Below, piece after piece: positions 55,060 to 64,000 of a DNA stretch of 64,000 nt. Below the pieces are notes generated by a model. That model saw only the letters and a program-made list of their open reading frames with translations. It was not told where the DNA came from and searched no databases. The stretch is from Pictodentalium vernedei (lineage: Eukaryota > Mollusca > Scaphopoda > Dentaliida > Dentaliidae), in the NCBI GenBank assembly GCA_031216915.1, contig CM062294.1:160535455-160599454 (forward strand). Direction: 5' to 3'. The number at the start of each line of letters is the position of its first letter. The stretch's first letter is position 1. A program made the translations under genes and the position numbers.

Positions 55060-55590
55060 TACACGCTTGTTTTATGAAATCCGCATCTACAGCAACGCTA
55101 AGCCAAGCGGGAAATGAAAACTCATTCCGCACATATGTGCGGAATGGAAATCGTTGACGGGCTATTTTTATAAAGAAGAGAAATTTCACTTCAATTTTCA
55201 CAAATCGTGCACTCAATTACTATTGGAATCGCTAGCGATAGCTAAAAATTGTCTCCTGTGTTCCAACGTGTTCTATGTGCCAGGAGGCGCATGGAACACA
55301 TTGGAACTAAGGGGAAGAAATAGTAACACCCCTTGCAAATTTGTTTTTTTGTGTTGATAATTGTCAAATGAATTGCTGAGTGTCCTTCTAATAATTGTTT
55401 TTGTAGACGTGAAGGCTTGTAACAAACACAGGACGACACGTGTGTGTGTGAATGGGTTAATCGATATGGCACTTGTGCCATCGCGGAAGAATAAAACTCG
55501 AGGTCTGCGGTCTCTCGTTCTATCCTTCCGCGCAAGCACTCATGTCATATCGATTAACCCATTCACACACTCGCGTCGTTCTGTGTATTG
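55060..55590 (+). mobile_element. Family D inverted-repeat element, copy 2
   Basis: The inverse of 34,148-34,545, with an added outer palindrome: GTGAATGGGTTAATCGATAT (55,447) is mirrored by ATATCGATTAACCCATTCAC (55,546). Inner hairpins are GTGTTCCAACGTGTTC / GAACACATTGGAACT and CCATTCCGCACATATGTGCG. Confidence 0.65.
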
Positions 55591-55737
55591 ATATTTGAAA
55601 CAGATTATAACATAATTGGGGATTATCGCCCATTGTTCTTTTCTTTTCAAAGTCTTACTCAGCCAAATTTTCCAATCTCACCCGATGAAAGGAAGATTCA
55701 AACGGTTGGCAAGATCAACGTCGCCGAATAAGATCAC

Positions 55738-55768
55738 CTCCCCCCCCCCCCCCCCCCCCCCCCCCCCT
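55738..55768. repeat. Poly-C tract
   Basis: C run of about 27. Confidence 0.85.
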
Positions 55769-55880
55769 GCGAGGCTGTAACCATTCTAATGATGTTTGTT
55801 TCGATAATCTAGAGTATTGTGTGAAACAAAATGGAACGCGTTTCGGTTGGTATACCAATCCATAGTGCTCTTCCAAGTTT

Positions 55881-55898
55881 GCCCCCCCCCCCCCCCTC
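55881..55898. repeat. Poly-C tract
   Basis: C run of about 16. Confidence 0.8.
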
Positions 55899-56434
55899 TT
55901 TTCAGTGTTGGCCTTTCTCTCGTGGAAAATGCTGGAACTAAGGCGAATCTGACATTCAACCAGACTAACTGAAATTTAAATCTAGGAGGATGTAATATTT
56001 TCCTTTCAAACGAAATGCTTATTTTGAATGTTACTTGCAAAATCTGAAATTCCAGCTTGTGCTGGTAGTAACTAAACATTAAGTTGGGAGCAAAAAAATA
56101 TGAAAGGACATGCAGGAGTCTGTCCACCAGAGAAGACAGATGATTTCGACCGGTTCGTGATTGGGTCGCGATGCAGTCGAAATTATCTTTCTGCTCCCCC
56201 CACAGCACTGTATAATCCCTACCAGCGGAAGAAAGGCAGGAATATCTAATCTAAGAAGCTATACACCTTAGGCTTTCGCGATTCGGTCTTGATTACGTAA
56301 TATTTATTAATGACATCGGGACAATCGGTATGTAAATGGGTCGCGACTAAATTGCAATTTGATCGAGACTAAATTGACTTTTGTGATCAATGATTTCTGT
56401 GAAACTGGTTTGCTTGAACATCAGTGAAAAAAGC

Positions 56435-56450
56435 GCCCCCCCCCCCCCCT
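56435..56450. repeat. Poly-C tract
   Basis: C run of about 14 after GCG. Confidence 0.8.
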
Positions 56451-56879
56451 TCCGCATCACCAGCGCAACAGCTTTCGCTTATTCAGACGTCATGGTGTTC
56501 ACCTAGTACGAAGAAGAGTTACGTGACATCCATTTCTCAATATTTGCACTTGTTGAATGCTAGAAACCATTATCAGGGTCACCAGAGCAAAATCCAATAT
56601 TTTCCTTGCTCATGTTTCATATTCAGCCAAGCGCAACTGTTATTTTGTTTATATACATTTGTTTTATTATAAGTTTTTGGAGAGTGCCCGTGGACGCTCT
56701 CCAATAATTTGTAATAAAAGAAATCTTCAGTATTAAAAATCATTACGAAAAGTAATCTCACCATGAACCATTTAATAAAAACTAAAATATGGTGGTGTCA
56801 TTATTCCGTTTATATTGATGTGAGAAATATTCACATCGTGATTCGTGAACATATAGAATATACCCATAGTGGGCTGGAG

Positions 56880-56982
56880 TACCAAATGTTCACCACGAGT
56901 GGTAAAATGGTGTTACCCGCGAGCCTTTGGCGCGCGGTTAACACCACTTCACCACGAGTGGTGAACATTTGGCACACCAAGC
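56880..56982. repeat. Hairpin element
   Basis: CCAAATGTTCACCACGAGTG mirrors CACTCGTGGTGAACATTTGG on the complementary reading. The inner arms are GGTGTTACCCGCG and CGCGGTTAACACC. Confidence 0.7.
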
Positions 56983-57189
56983 TAATTTGGACATATTTTA
57001 TTTATACCATGTTCGTCAGATTATTAAGAGTCGCTATTCTTTTGTCTCGACTTTTACTGACCAGCAGACGTACATACGTGCGAATCGGTTTTTGTTTACA
57101 CGAGGATCGGTGGGCGGTACTTCCGCTGTCAATTTTATCACCGAAACGAAATGGAAAAAGAAATGGGTCTTTTTCATTTTAATGACATA

Positions 57190-57855
57190 ATAACATACTA
57201 TAACATAATGACATTCGAGTTATTGATGCTTTATTAACATGAGTTTGTTAATTTTTGGTGTCTTATGGAATAAACTCATTTAAAAACATAATAAATAATT
57301 GCCACTTTCATTCCACTTTCATTTCACTCTTCGCGAGGCGACGTGCGATAAATTTAGACAAGTTCGTATTCAGATCGACTTCACCAAAGGTCAACTTGGA
57401 TGTAGTTCCACTCTATGTGGTGTAAAGTTTAACTAATGAAATCCCATTGCTGTCGTGTTCACCACGGTTGGTGTATAAAGCTACAATTTATGTCATGCAC
57501 TTCATATATAATAGAATACGTAATCATGGTATACATATTCATCTCTCACTGACATCAAAGTATATGTTTCAAACAGCAAATGACGATTGCAAGGTGCAGG
57601 GAAACTGAATACTTTATTTGGTTATTTGGCGCAGTATCCACTCTCTATCGCACACCACCCTCAACCTAAGATAGAAGCAGTTGAGACACTTTCCTTTTTG
57701 TGAACCATGAGAGTTCCATTAATCTGGTTATTTGGAGATCAGTTGTACTAATTTACATTTACTAAATCAAATTATCATATGACTCGTCCGTTTTGTTCAC
57801 TTTAAAACATTTGATATTTTGTTTTCATATTAATCAGTGATAAATAAAGCTTTCC
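57190..57855. other. No recognisable gene
   Basis: AT-rich with no frame of note. A GAGGCGACGTGCGATAAATT stretch at 57,335 is isolated. Confidence 0.4.
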
Positions 57856-57860
57856 GTCAA

Positions 57861-58040
57861 TTTCATTGGTCAGTTTCAAAACCAGACAATTTGATTGGCT
57901 GAACAAAATACAACTGGGCCACATTTTCATAATTTGCATAATTAGAGTTGGGAGCTTTCATTGGTCAATTTCAAAACTGGACAATTTGAATGGCTAAACA
58001 AAATACAACTGGGTCACATTTGCATGATTTCAGTAGGGAG
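57861..58040. repeat. Tandem duplication, period about 95 bp
   Basis: TTTCATTGGTCAGTTTCAAA and TTTCATTGGTCAATTTCAAA begin the two copies. Both contain AACAAAATACAACTGGG. Confidence 0.8.
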
Positions 58041-58087
58041 AATTTACGTTATCTGTCCTATTTAGGGTGGGTTATATTGTATTAATT

Positions 58088-58301
58088 TGTTACCTGCAAG
58101 AAAAACGCCATTCATTTTTTTATATTTTCACTTTTTGCTTCCAAAACATAGGTTATGACCCCTCATTGGAACGAGCTCGACGAGCTCGTTCCAATGAGGG
58201 GTCATAACCTATGTTTTGGAAGCAAAAAATGAATTTTTTTTAGTTATACGAGGATGTTTTTTCCAAGTGCCGTCTGCAATTCAAGTTAGGTGATGGGTTA
58301 A
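58088..58301 (+). mobile_element. Family A MITE, copy 12, perfect palindrome
   Basis: From GCTTCCAAAACATAGGTTAT the palindrome runs through GAACGAGCTCGACGAGCTCG to ATAACCTATGTTTTGGAAGC with essentially no mismatch. The right end is GGTGATGGGTTAA. The left end is atypical (TTACCTGCAAG). Confidence 0.75.
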
Positions 58302-58349
58302 AAAGTCATACTAAGTGGCTAATTTGTACGTGTGTGTGTCATATGATAA

Positions 58350-58485
58350 AAAGAATATGAAATGAGGGTTTTTCTCATATAATATTTATGAAACTCGTCC
58401 GAATTTTCCGATTGGGCTCGCCAAAACGGAAAATTCTTAGACTCGTTTCATAAATATTATTTGAGAAAAACACTCATTTCATATC
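58350..58485. repeat. Hairpin element
   Basis: ATGAGGGTTTTTCTCATATA pairs with a downstream ATTTGAGAAAAACACTCAT. The inner arms are ATATTTATGAAACTCGT / GACTCGTTTCATAAATAT and AATTTTCCG / CGGAAAATT. Confidence 0.7.
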
Positions 58486-58535
58486 CTCTATATATTATAT
58501 ATATAATAGAGTATTATATTCCGTATCCCACACAG

Positions 58536-58617
58536 GAGTTCAGTGTTGAAAATGGGTATTGATATTACGCCTCGAAGTCTGCGACTGTTCGACGTGCTTA
58601 ACAATCTTGAAATGAAG
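58536..58617 (+). CDS. Candidate internal host exon
   Basis: Preceded by TATCCCACACAG and followed by AAG|GTGCGT. Frame 2 is open throughout (SSVLKMGIDITPRSLRLFDV, then seven more residues). No partner exon or family was recognised. Confidence 0.2.
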
Positions 58618-58690
58618 GTGCGTACGTATTGAGAATTGAACGTTGTATTCTTACTTCCAGAAATTATGATGAGTAGGACATGGATTAAAT

Positions 58691-59005
58691 GTGATCATTC
58701 GATTTTTAAGACGATGTCGTCTTGGCTCAATGCCTTACGTCGTCGGTTATTACACATACGATGTGTTTCCGGTCAAGCTTTGGGAACACAGACATAGTGT
58801 GGAACCAGATCAGTACGTTCTGTTTGAGACAACCCCTCTCGATTTCCATCGCGTTGTTGCTTCGCCATTTGCGTTGATGGCAGGGACAAAGACTGCTCGT
58901 GACCTTCATAGTTTTTGGCATTCAGAAACCCATGCTATGATATGTGTGAAGCGTTACGAATTTGATATTTCTATCCCTCGTTGCCACACACAACACTTGG
59001 TGTAA
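58691..59005 (+). CDS. Hypothetical 104-codon open frame
   Basis: Open from an ATT-type start at 58,691. The first ATG in frame is around 58,730. It is rich in aromatic and histidine residues (YVVGYYTYDVFPVKLWEH). I do not recognise it and it may be chance. It lies 75 bases after the candidate exon at 58,536. Confidence 0.15.
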   Translation: MIIRFLRRCRLGSMPYVVGYYTYDVFPVKLWEHRHSVEPDQYVLFETTPLDFHRVVASPFALMAGTKTARDLHSFWHSETHAMICVKRYEFDISIPRCHTQHLV

Positions 59006-59092
59006 CCACGCTTTCGTTTTTGCCCACCGTTCATTTACATACGATGACGCGCATCTGAGTCGCATTAGAAGGAGCCATTACTATACAACTTT

Positions 59093-59298
59093 TACAATTG
59101 TATTTTCTAGAATTGTATTTTCTACCTATTAATATAACTGACTAAAATGAATAATTAGCATTTTCAAAGATATGTCAATTTACCAACTGGCAAATTGCCA
59201 CGTCTTTAAAAATGCTATTGGTTCATTTCAACCCATTTAAAGTCATGACTAGAAAATACAGTTTTAGAAAATACAATTGTAAAAGTCTTATAGTATTG
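59093..59298. mobile_element. Palindromic MITE-like element
   Basis: TACTATACAACTTTTACAAT at the left is mirrored by ATTGTAAAAGTCTTATAGTA at the right, extending through ACAATTGTATTTTCTAGA / TCTAGAAAATACA-type arms. Confidence 0.7.
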
Positions 59299-59419
59299 GA
59301 CCCATGTTTGATACTAGCCCACTGTCTCAGCGGGTAGTATCGGAACAAGAATTTTGTTCCTGACCAATGTGGACGATTCCTCACCACTTGCAATATGAGT
59401 TCGTGATTAATTAAAGAAT

Positions 59420-59573
59420 TTTAGGCTTTGCTTCAAACACATAGCTGGCGACTTCACATCTGAACGAGCTCAACGACGAAATCATAAGCTATGTTTTGGT
59501 GACATAAATTGACGAAATATAATTTGAAAGGTGATTGATGTGAAAAGCACTGTTTCGACAGCTGAAGAGTTAA
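59420..59573 (+). mobile_element. Degraded family A MITE, copy 13
   Basis: CTTCAAACACATAGCTGGCG and ATAAGCTATGTTTTGGTGAC keep the outer arms. The core is GAACGAGCTCAACGACG. Ends GAGTTAA (TTAA 59,570-59,573). Confidence 0.6.
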
Positions 59574-59800
59574 TATTCCTTCTAACAATCAGAGGCGCTG
59601 CGAAGATGGCCAATTTGGACGGGGGTGGGAGTGTAATCCCAATTTGCTCCGACTACCATCACTCAAACCCGGACTTATGAAATATTCCAAATCCGTCATT
59701 TTGGCACGCCTTCTTTGAGGCATGCATTGATGGTATAGTTGGAATATTTGTCAATGGGGATTAAAGAAAATTTCGATACGGCTGAAGAAGAAGGGGGTCT

Positions 59801-59957
59801 GCAATTTTCTCCCCTTCTATGTTCGTTTTCTTTTTTCTCGAACTTTTGCTCTGTAAAATAACCGATTATAACAATTGCACGCCTTTTCTCACCTTTTATG
59901 TTCGTTTTCTTATTTTTCGAACGTTTTTGCTGTAAAATAACCGATTATAACAACTGC
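59801..59957. repeat. Tandem duplication, period about 78 bp
   Basis: Two copies share TATGTTCGTTTTCTT and AAAATAACCGATTATAACAA. Confidence 0.8.
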
Positions 59958-60287
59958 AACACATATAATGCAGAACATTTTGTCTGCACTCAACGACGAT
60001 GTATGTAATTAAACCATGTTTTTGTTTATTTACATATTATTGTATATGCATGGTATATGCATGCATTGCATAATATAAAAATAAAATAGAAAAGTAAAAT
60101 TAAACTGTGCGAGATGCAAGAGTACTCAACATAACGATTTTGGATGTTATGTTGGGTAAACAATTTGAATCACAGAATTTGTTTGTACATGAGCTATGGT
60201 ACATTTAGACGAATCGCCGCTTGGGTTTGCAAGTGAAACTTCTTTTCTTCCGTCACTGGTTTCTCGTCTGTACATAGAGATTATTAC

Positions 60288-60430
60288 CATTATGTGGATG
60301 CACAAAATATGTATCCGAGTCGAGCTCCGGGTTCTAAGTGCAGATCACGACGAGTCGAAGCCGAGTCGTGATCTACCCTTAGAACCCGGAGCGGGACTCG
60401 GATACATATTTTGTACATCCACATAATGGT
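60288..60430. repeat. Long hairpin element
   Basis: CCATTATGTGGATGCACAAA pairs with TTTGTACATCCACATAATGG. The inner arms are ATATGTATCCGAGTC / GACTCGGATACATAT and GATCACGACGAGTCG / GAGTCGTGATC. Confidence 0.8.
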
Positions 60431-61250
60431 AATAATCATTTTATCTTACAATATATTAGGGATAAGTCAAGAATGTAGACGAATATATAACGAACTATTT
60501 ATTCGTGCGGATGAACAAAAAGAAAAAAAAAATGGAACTCACGCGAAAGGAACGTGCTTGTGTCCGATCCTCCGATACAAACATCTCTATCAGGGGGTCG
60601 GATACACGACAGTTGCGGAGTTAATACAGACAAAATACATGTTGATTGTAAGATAAATGGTTTTACACGAAACATCACCATCATGGGGTGGTGAATTTCG
60701 ACTAGCAAAGTGCATGTTTTGTGTTTGTTAGTTTCTGATTAGACTTCTCCACTTATATAACTTTCGCAACCAAGTATACGCACGCTTTATGCGTGTCCTC
60801 TAGAACAATGCCATAGAGGATTCCTGCCCGATTCACAGTTCTCCGAGTTGCATTGCAAACCTAACATCTATAACAAAGTGCTTCTGTGCAAGCGCTTATT
60901 ATGACGTCACATCCAATGCCGAAACCCCAGTCCGGAGTTAGCCTTGCTGGCCACTTCGCATTTAATCATATGAAAGAAATAGTGTAATTGACCAGTGCCA
61001 GTTAATATTAGATTATGAATACACATTTTCTTTTCCCTTAATCTCCCAACGGGTGCCCCACTGTGGGTCGCTCGTGGGCTAATTAATTATCAACATGCTG
61101 ATGTATTGAAACCACTGCTAAACTTAAGTCTGTAGGTGGAGGGAGGAGAAAATGCACCCTCCCTGTTAAAGTGGCTTTGCCTGGGAGTGGTCTTATTCTC
61201 GGCCATACCCAGATACAGTTGCAATGCATTATACCAGAAGGGGCAAGGTT
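60431..61250. other. No recognisable gene
   Basis: Short frames of 81 codons or less at 60,411-60,656 and on the opposite strand, with no motifs. Confidence 0.4.
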
Positions 61251-61252
61251 TC

Positions 61253-61507
61253 CTAACCCTTTACACAACGTAACGGCCAAAACAGGCCAGCGCTATTATC
61301 AAAAATCGCCAATTAATTATTCATTTTTTTATTTTTTCATTTTTTTCTCAAAACATAGGTTATGACCCAACGTTGGAAGGAGCTCGTCGAGCTCGTTCCC
61401 ATAAGGGGTCAAAACCTATGTTTTTGAAACAAAAAATAAAAAAAATGAGTTATTCAAGAATTTTGTTTGCAGGTGTCGTCTGCTTTTCATGTTAGGTGAA
61501 GGATTAA
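61253..61507 (+). mobile_element. TTAA-type palindromic MITE, family A, copy 14
   Basis: CTAACCCTTTACACAACG at the left and GGTGAAGGATTAA at the right. Core GAAGGAGCTCGTCGAGCTCG with arms TATGACCC / GGGTCAAAA. Confidence 0.8.
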
Positions 61508-61709
61508 ATATTGCGAAATAATGACACAATCAAGGAAAAGAAACTAATGTGAGAGTGGATACAACACTCATCCTTTTTCAGCATGTGAGTTTCTACACAG
61601 TGTTGTAAGTAAAAACAAAGCAATTAAAGAATCTCAGTCGCGATCTAGTCGAAGTTACATGTCCGTTATTTGTAATCACAGTTCTGTACGTGTGTATTTA
61701 TTTATTCGG

Positions 61710-62090
61710 GGGTTCGGTGACCCAGGAGGTAGAGATGCCGATTGTAAGCCAAGAGATCCTCGGTTTGAATCACACCTGTGGCAACTGCGTTGTATCCTTG
61801 GGCAAGACACAGTTGAAGTACATGTAGTTATATGTTCAACTCCTTGAATGCTGCTGGAGGATATTCTTGCCAAAGTCACGAAATCTCTTGCCACTTTAAA
61901 ATAGTTAAATTTTCAGATATTTAACCCAGTTTCCCTCTATAAAATCCATAGATTTTTGGCCAATGTTCTCTTGAGAGAATGTTTAATGATTTTTTTTATC
62001 AAACCTATTCATGGCTGCGTCAAAGCAGACATGAAAAGATTTAATAAAAAATAGTTCAAAATTACTCAGTGGGTTACGAATTAATGACGA
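61710..62090 (+). repeat. SINE family 2 copy
   Basis: tRNA-like head with GGTAGAGATGCCGATTG and box B GTTTGAATCACACC. Body TTGTATCCTTGGGCAAGACA, CAACTCCTTGAATGCTGCTG, ATATTCTTGCC and late ACTCAGTGGGTTACG, matching 45,630-45,940. Confidence 0.7.
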
Positions 62091-62368
62091 ATACCTGTTA
62101 TTGTTCATTCGATTGCATTTAAATATAAAGTTTTCCAATTTTTCTCTTTCTCCGTTGGCTGAAGGGAATTCCAGTATCCGCCGGATGGGGCAAAGAGCTG
62201 AGCCTTTGAGTACTTTACCCTTTGATCATTTACACCCTGAACGGACTTGTCTTTTATTACACAACCACCGGCATTTAAAATAAAATGGGCGTGTTTGTGC
62301 TTCATTTGTCGGGGAGTTTAATGATAATTTAATCGTATAGCCCAGAAGGGCTGCAGGATTGAATTTCC

Positions 62369-62388
62369 TCCCCCCCCCCCCCCCCACT
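62369..62388. repeat. Poly-C tract
   Basis: C run of about 18. Confidence 0.8.
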
Positions 62389-62962
62389 ATACGTGAAACA
62401 TACGCGTGTCCCGGGTGAGACAGCAGGGTGGGATATTTCTATCCCACGCACCTACGTGACATACTCATTTGCATATTTTATTAGGTCACCGGTGAGCGAT
62501 TTCCAGTTTGACAGATCGACGTTCTAAATAGTTCTAATGAATTAGTGTTCACAAACGTTCAAACGCTTCTTAAATTGTGTTCTTTTATTACCTATTTATC
62601 TGTTCCTTGTTGATAAGGATTCAGGATTTAATTATTATTCAAATATTAAACTTGATTTGTTTCAACCCCATGTTTCTCTGCAGATTTAATAATATCACTG
62701 CGCAAATTTATTGATCGATCAATAATCTCACAATGCCGTTTTCATTACAGTTTGACACGCGCAAATTCATTAGCCCCTTAACGGACAGTGTTACAAATCA
62801 TTTTTTTTAGTATATACCTATGGTATATATCTAACTTTTGTGCGATCTTTCCGATGAAATTGTTCGTTTTTCGAAAGGTTACGACTTGATAAATTGGGTA
62901 TGTCAGCATGTGACCGCCAAGTATCTATAATGACGTAATCCTCGTGTGTGGGGAGAAAAATC

Positions 62963-63113
62963 ATCCTCGATGAGTCTGAAGGTGGGAATGGGGAAATCTC
63001 AACCTCGGGGCAAGAAATTTGAACCAGACCCTCGGCAAGCCTCGGGTCTGGTTCAAATATCTTGCCCCTCAGGTGAGATTTCCCCATCCCACCTCCAGAC
63101 TCATCGGGGATCA
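62963..63113. repeat. Long hairpin element
   Basis: ATCCTCGATGAGTCTGAAGG pairs with CCAGACTCATCGGGGAT. The inner arms are GGCAAGAAATTTGAACCAGA / TCTGGTTCAAATATCTTGCC around CCTCGGCAAGCCTCGG. Confidence 0.8.
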
Positions 63114-63277
63114 TAATAATCACCTATCACATTGCCCCATCTACCCAAGGTCTGCCAACTATCGCTTTATAGAAAAACATATGCATGCCTTGCTGAAGGG
63201 GTTAACCCGAGATTCTAGTGATGGAAAATGACATGGACTCTCAAAACTATCCAGGCGGGTAGCGAAGATAACCAATT

Positions 63278-63296
63278 CGGGGGGGGGGGGGGGGGT
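63278..63296. repeat. Poly-G tract
   Basis: G run of about 17. Confidence 0.8.
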
Positions 63297-63299
63297 GTG

Positions 63300-64000
63300 A
63301 ACTTTATTTGGCGTGAGAGTGATGATGTAAGTCCCAGTTATAACTGATGCTTCAACCGCTTTATCAATATCACCGAAGGCATGCCTTGTTGGTGTAGTAA
63401 GACATTTAGTCAGTCGGGACTATAAGGTAAACAACTCAAGACGTTCATGCAAGTGAGCGTCATACTCGAAATCTATGACCCAAACCCTGTACAATAAATT
63501 CACAATTGTACCCAAGGATAACTTCCCGGGTGTGAAATTGGGTGAACTCCCCAAAGTTGAAAAGGTATTTGAAGTGGATATTGAGGTATTTGAACTCTTA
63601 CTGGATGGCGATGATGTTATTGCTAAGATTGTTCATGGGTCCAATTGAAATTTTAAGAGTATCATGCATCAATTTGTATGAGAAACGTTTCAGTTTCATC
63701 ACTGACTTTAATAAATATTGTAGTCCTTTGCTCGTCGTAAGTGTGATCAGTTGTTGAACTCTTACTGGTGTTGTGTCTTATAAGTTTGTCGGTGGCATCT
63801 GCCATACCCCAATGCTATTTTTGAAAAGTTTCACTGTGAAAGTATTGTTATTCCAGAACACTTGCGGTAGTACCCCTATTTCGAGTGTTGTTTTGACCAA
63901 ATTCCTTTAACCACCTCTACTGGTAATCTTGTCGTGGAGGTCCAACACAAATCCACCCGTCTTAGTGGATGTAGTAGGGTCCCCAGTTTTGATAGTCTCA
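63300..64000. other. No recognisable gene
   Basis: Frames up to 71 codons without motifs. CAGTCGGGACTATA (63,412) also occurs at 52,338, so a dispersed repeat fragment may be present. Confidence 0.4.

Noticed and set aside
4632-61507. Regular palindromic repeats considered as a CRISPR-like array
   Set aside because: Copies are dispersed over tens of kilobases with TTAA ends and variable spacing, in eukaryotic DNA. They are MITEs.
10108-62090. tRNA-like boxes A and B at several sites read as tRNA genes
   Set aside because: They lack cloverleaf completeness and are followed by shared SINE bodies, so they are SINE heads.

Overview
The window looks like nuclear DNA of an animal, most likely a marine invertebrate (mollusc-like at a guess; the phylum cannot be settled from this sequence). 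It is AT-rich and gene-poor, and it is crowded with tRNA-derived SINEs, TTAA-flanked palindromic MITEs, foldback elements and degenerate tandem arrays. I recognise no complete host gene. A few exon-sized open segments with good splice-like borders are listed at low confidence.

The centre of the window (14,536-32,236) is one large integrated element of about 17.7 kb. It is a Polinton/Maverick of the adintovirus-like type. It has terminal inverted repeats of roughly 545 bp beginning with AG, and a perfect 6-bp target duplication (TGTCTT at 14,530-14,535 and 32,237-32,242). It sits inside an older tRNA-derived SINE, whose two halves can be matched on either side. The rightward half carries, in order: a conserved protein of unknown function, a small Ala/Gly-rich basic protein, an FtsK/HerA-like packaging ATPase, the penton (minor capsid) protein, a hydrophobic protein VI-like protein, two small proteins, a two-helix membrane protein, a zinc-ribbon plus phospholipase A2-like protein, a retroviral-type integrase, the hexon (double jelly-roll major capsid) and a small CARD-like death-fold protein. 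The leftward half, read from the right end inward, carries a small conserved protein, a SAP-like protein, a family B DNA polymerase with an embedded HNH-like zinc module, an adenain-like protease, a fiber-like attachment protein with shaft repeats and a head, and a small basic protein. The two sets converge on a hairpin at 23,769-23,817.

Nearly every gene of the element is broken by frameshifts, in-frame stops or small deletions. The polymerase has lost its motif B block, the ATPase P-loop is altered, and the phospholipase catalytic dyad falls on a frameshift. The penton gene is the clear exception, with 250 intact codons. The two inverted repeats differ at roughly one site in ten by eye. The element is therefore read as an old, inactive endogenous viral copy.

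The most notable cargo is the CARD-like gene at 23,419-23,755. A captured apoptosis/innate-immunity adaptor domain placed next to the major capsid gene suggests that this viral lineage interfered with host death-fold signalling.

The flanks (1-14,529 and 32,243-64,000) hold at least 14 full or partial copies of one TTAA-ended MITE family with a strongly conserved palindromic core, four copies of a second TTAA-ended family, two SINE families, several long near-perfect hairpins, two larger tandem arrays, and a cluster of poly-C/poly-G tracts between 46 and 63.3 kb.
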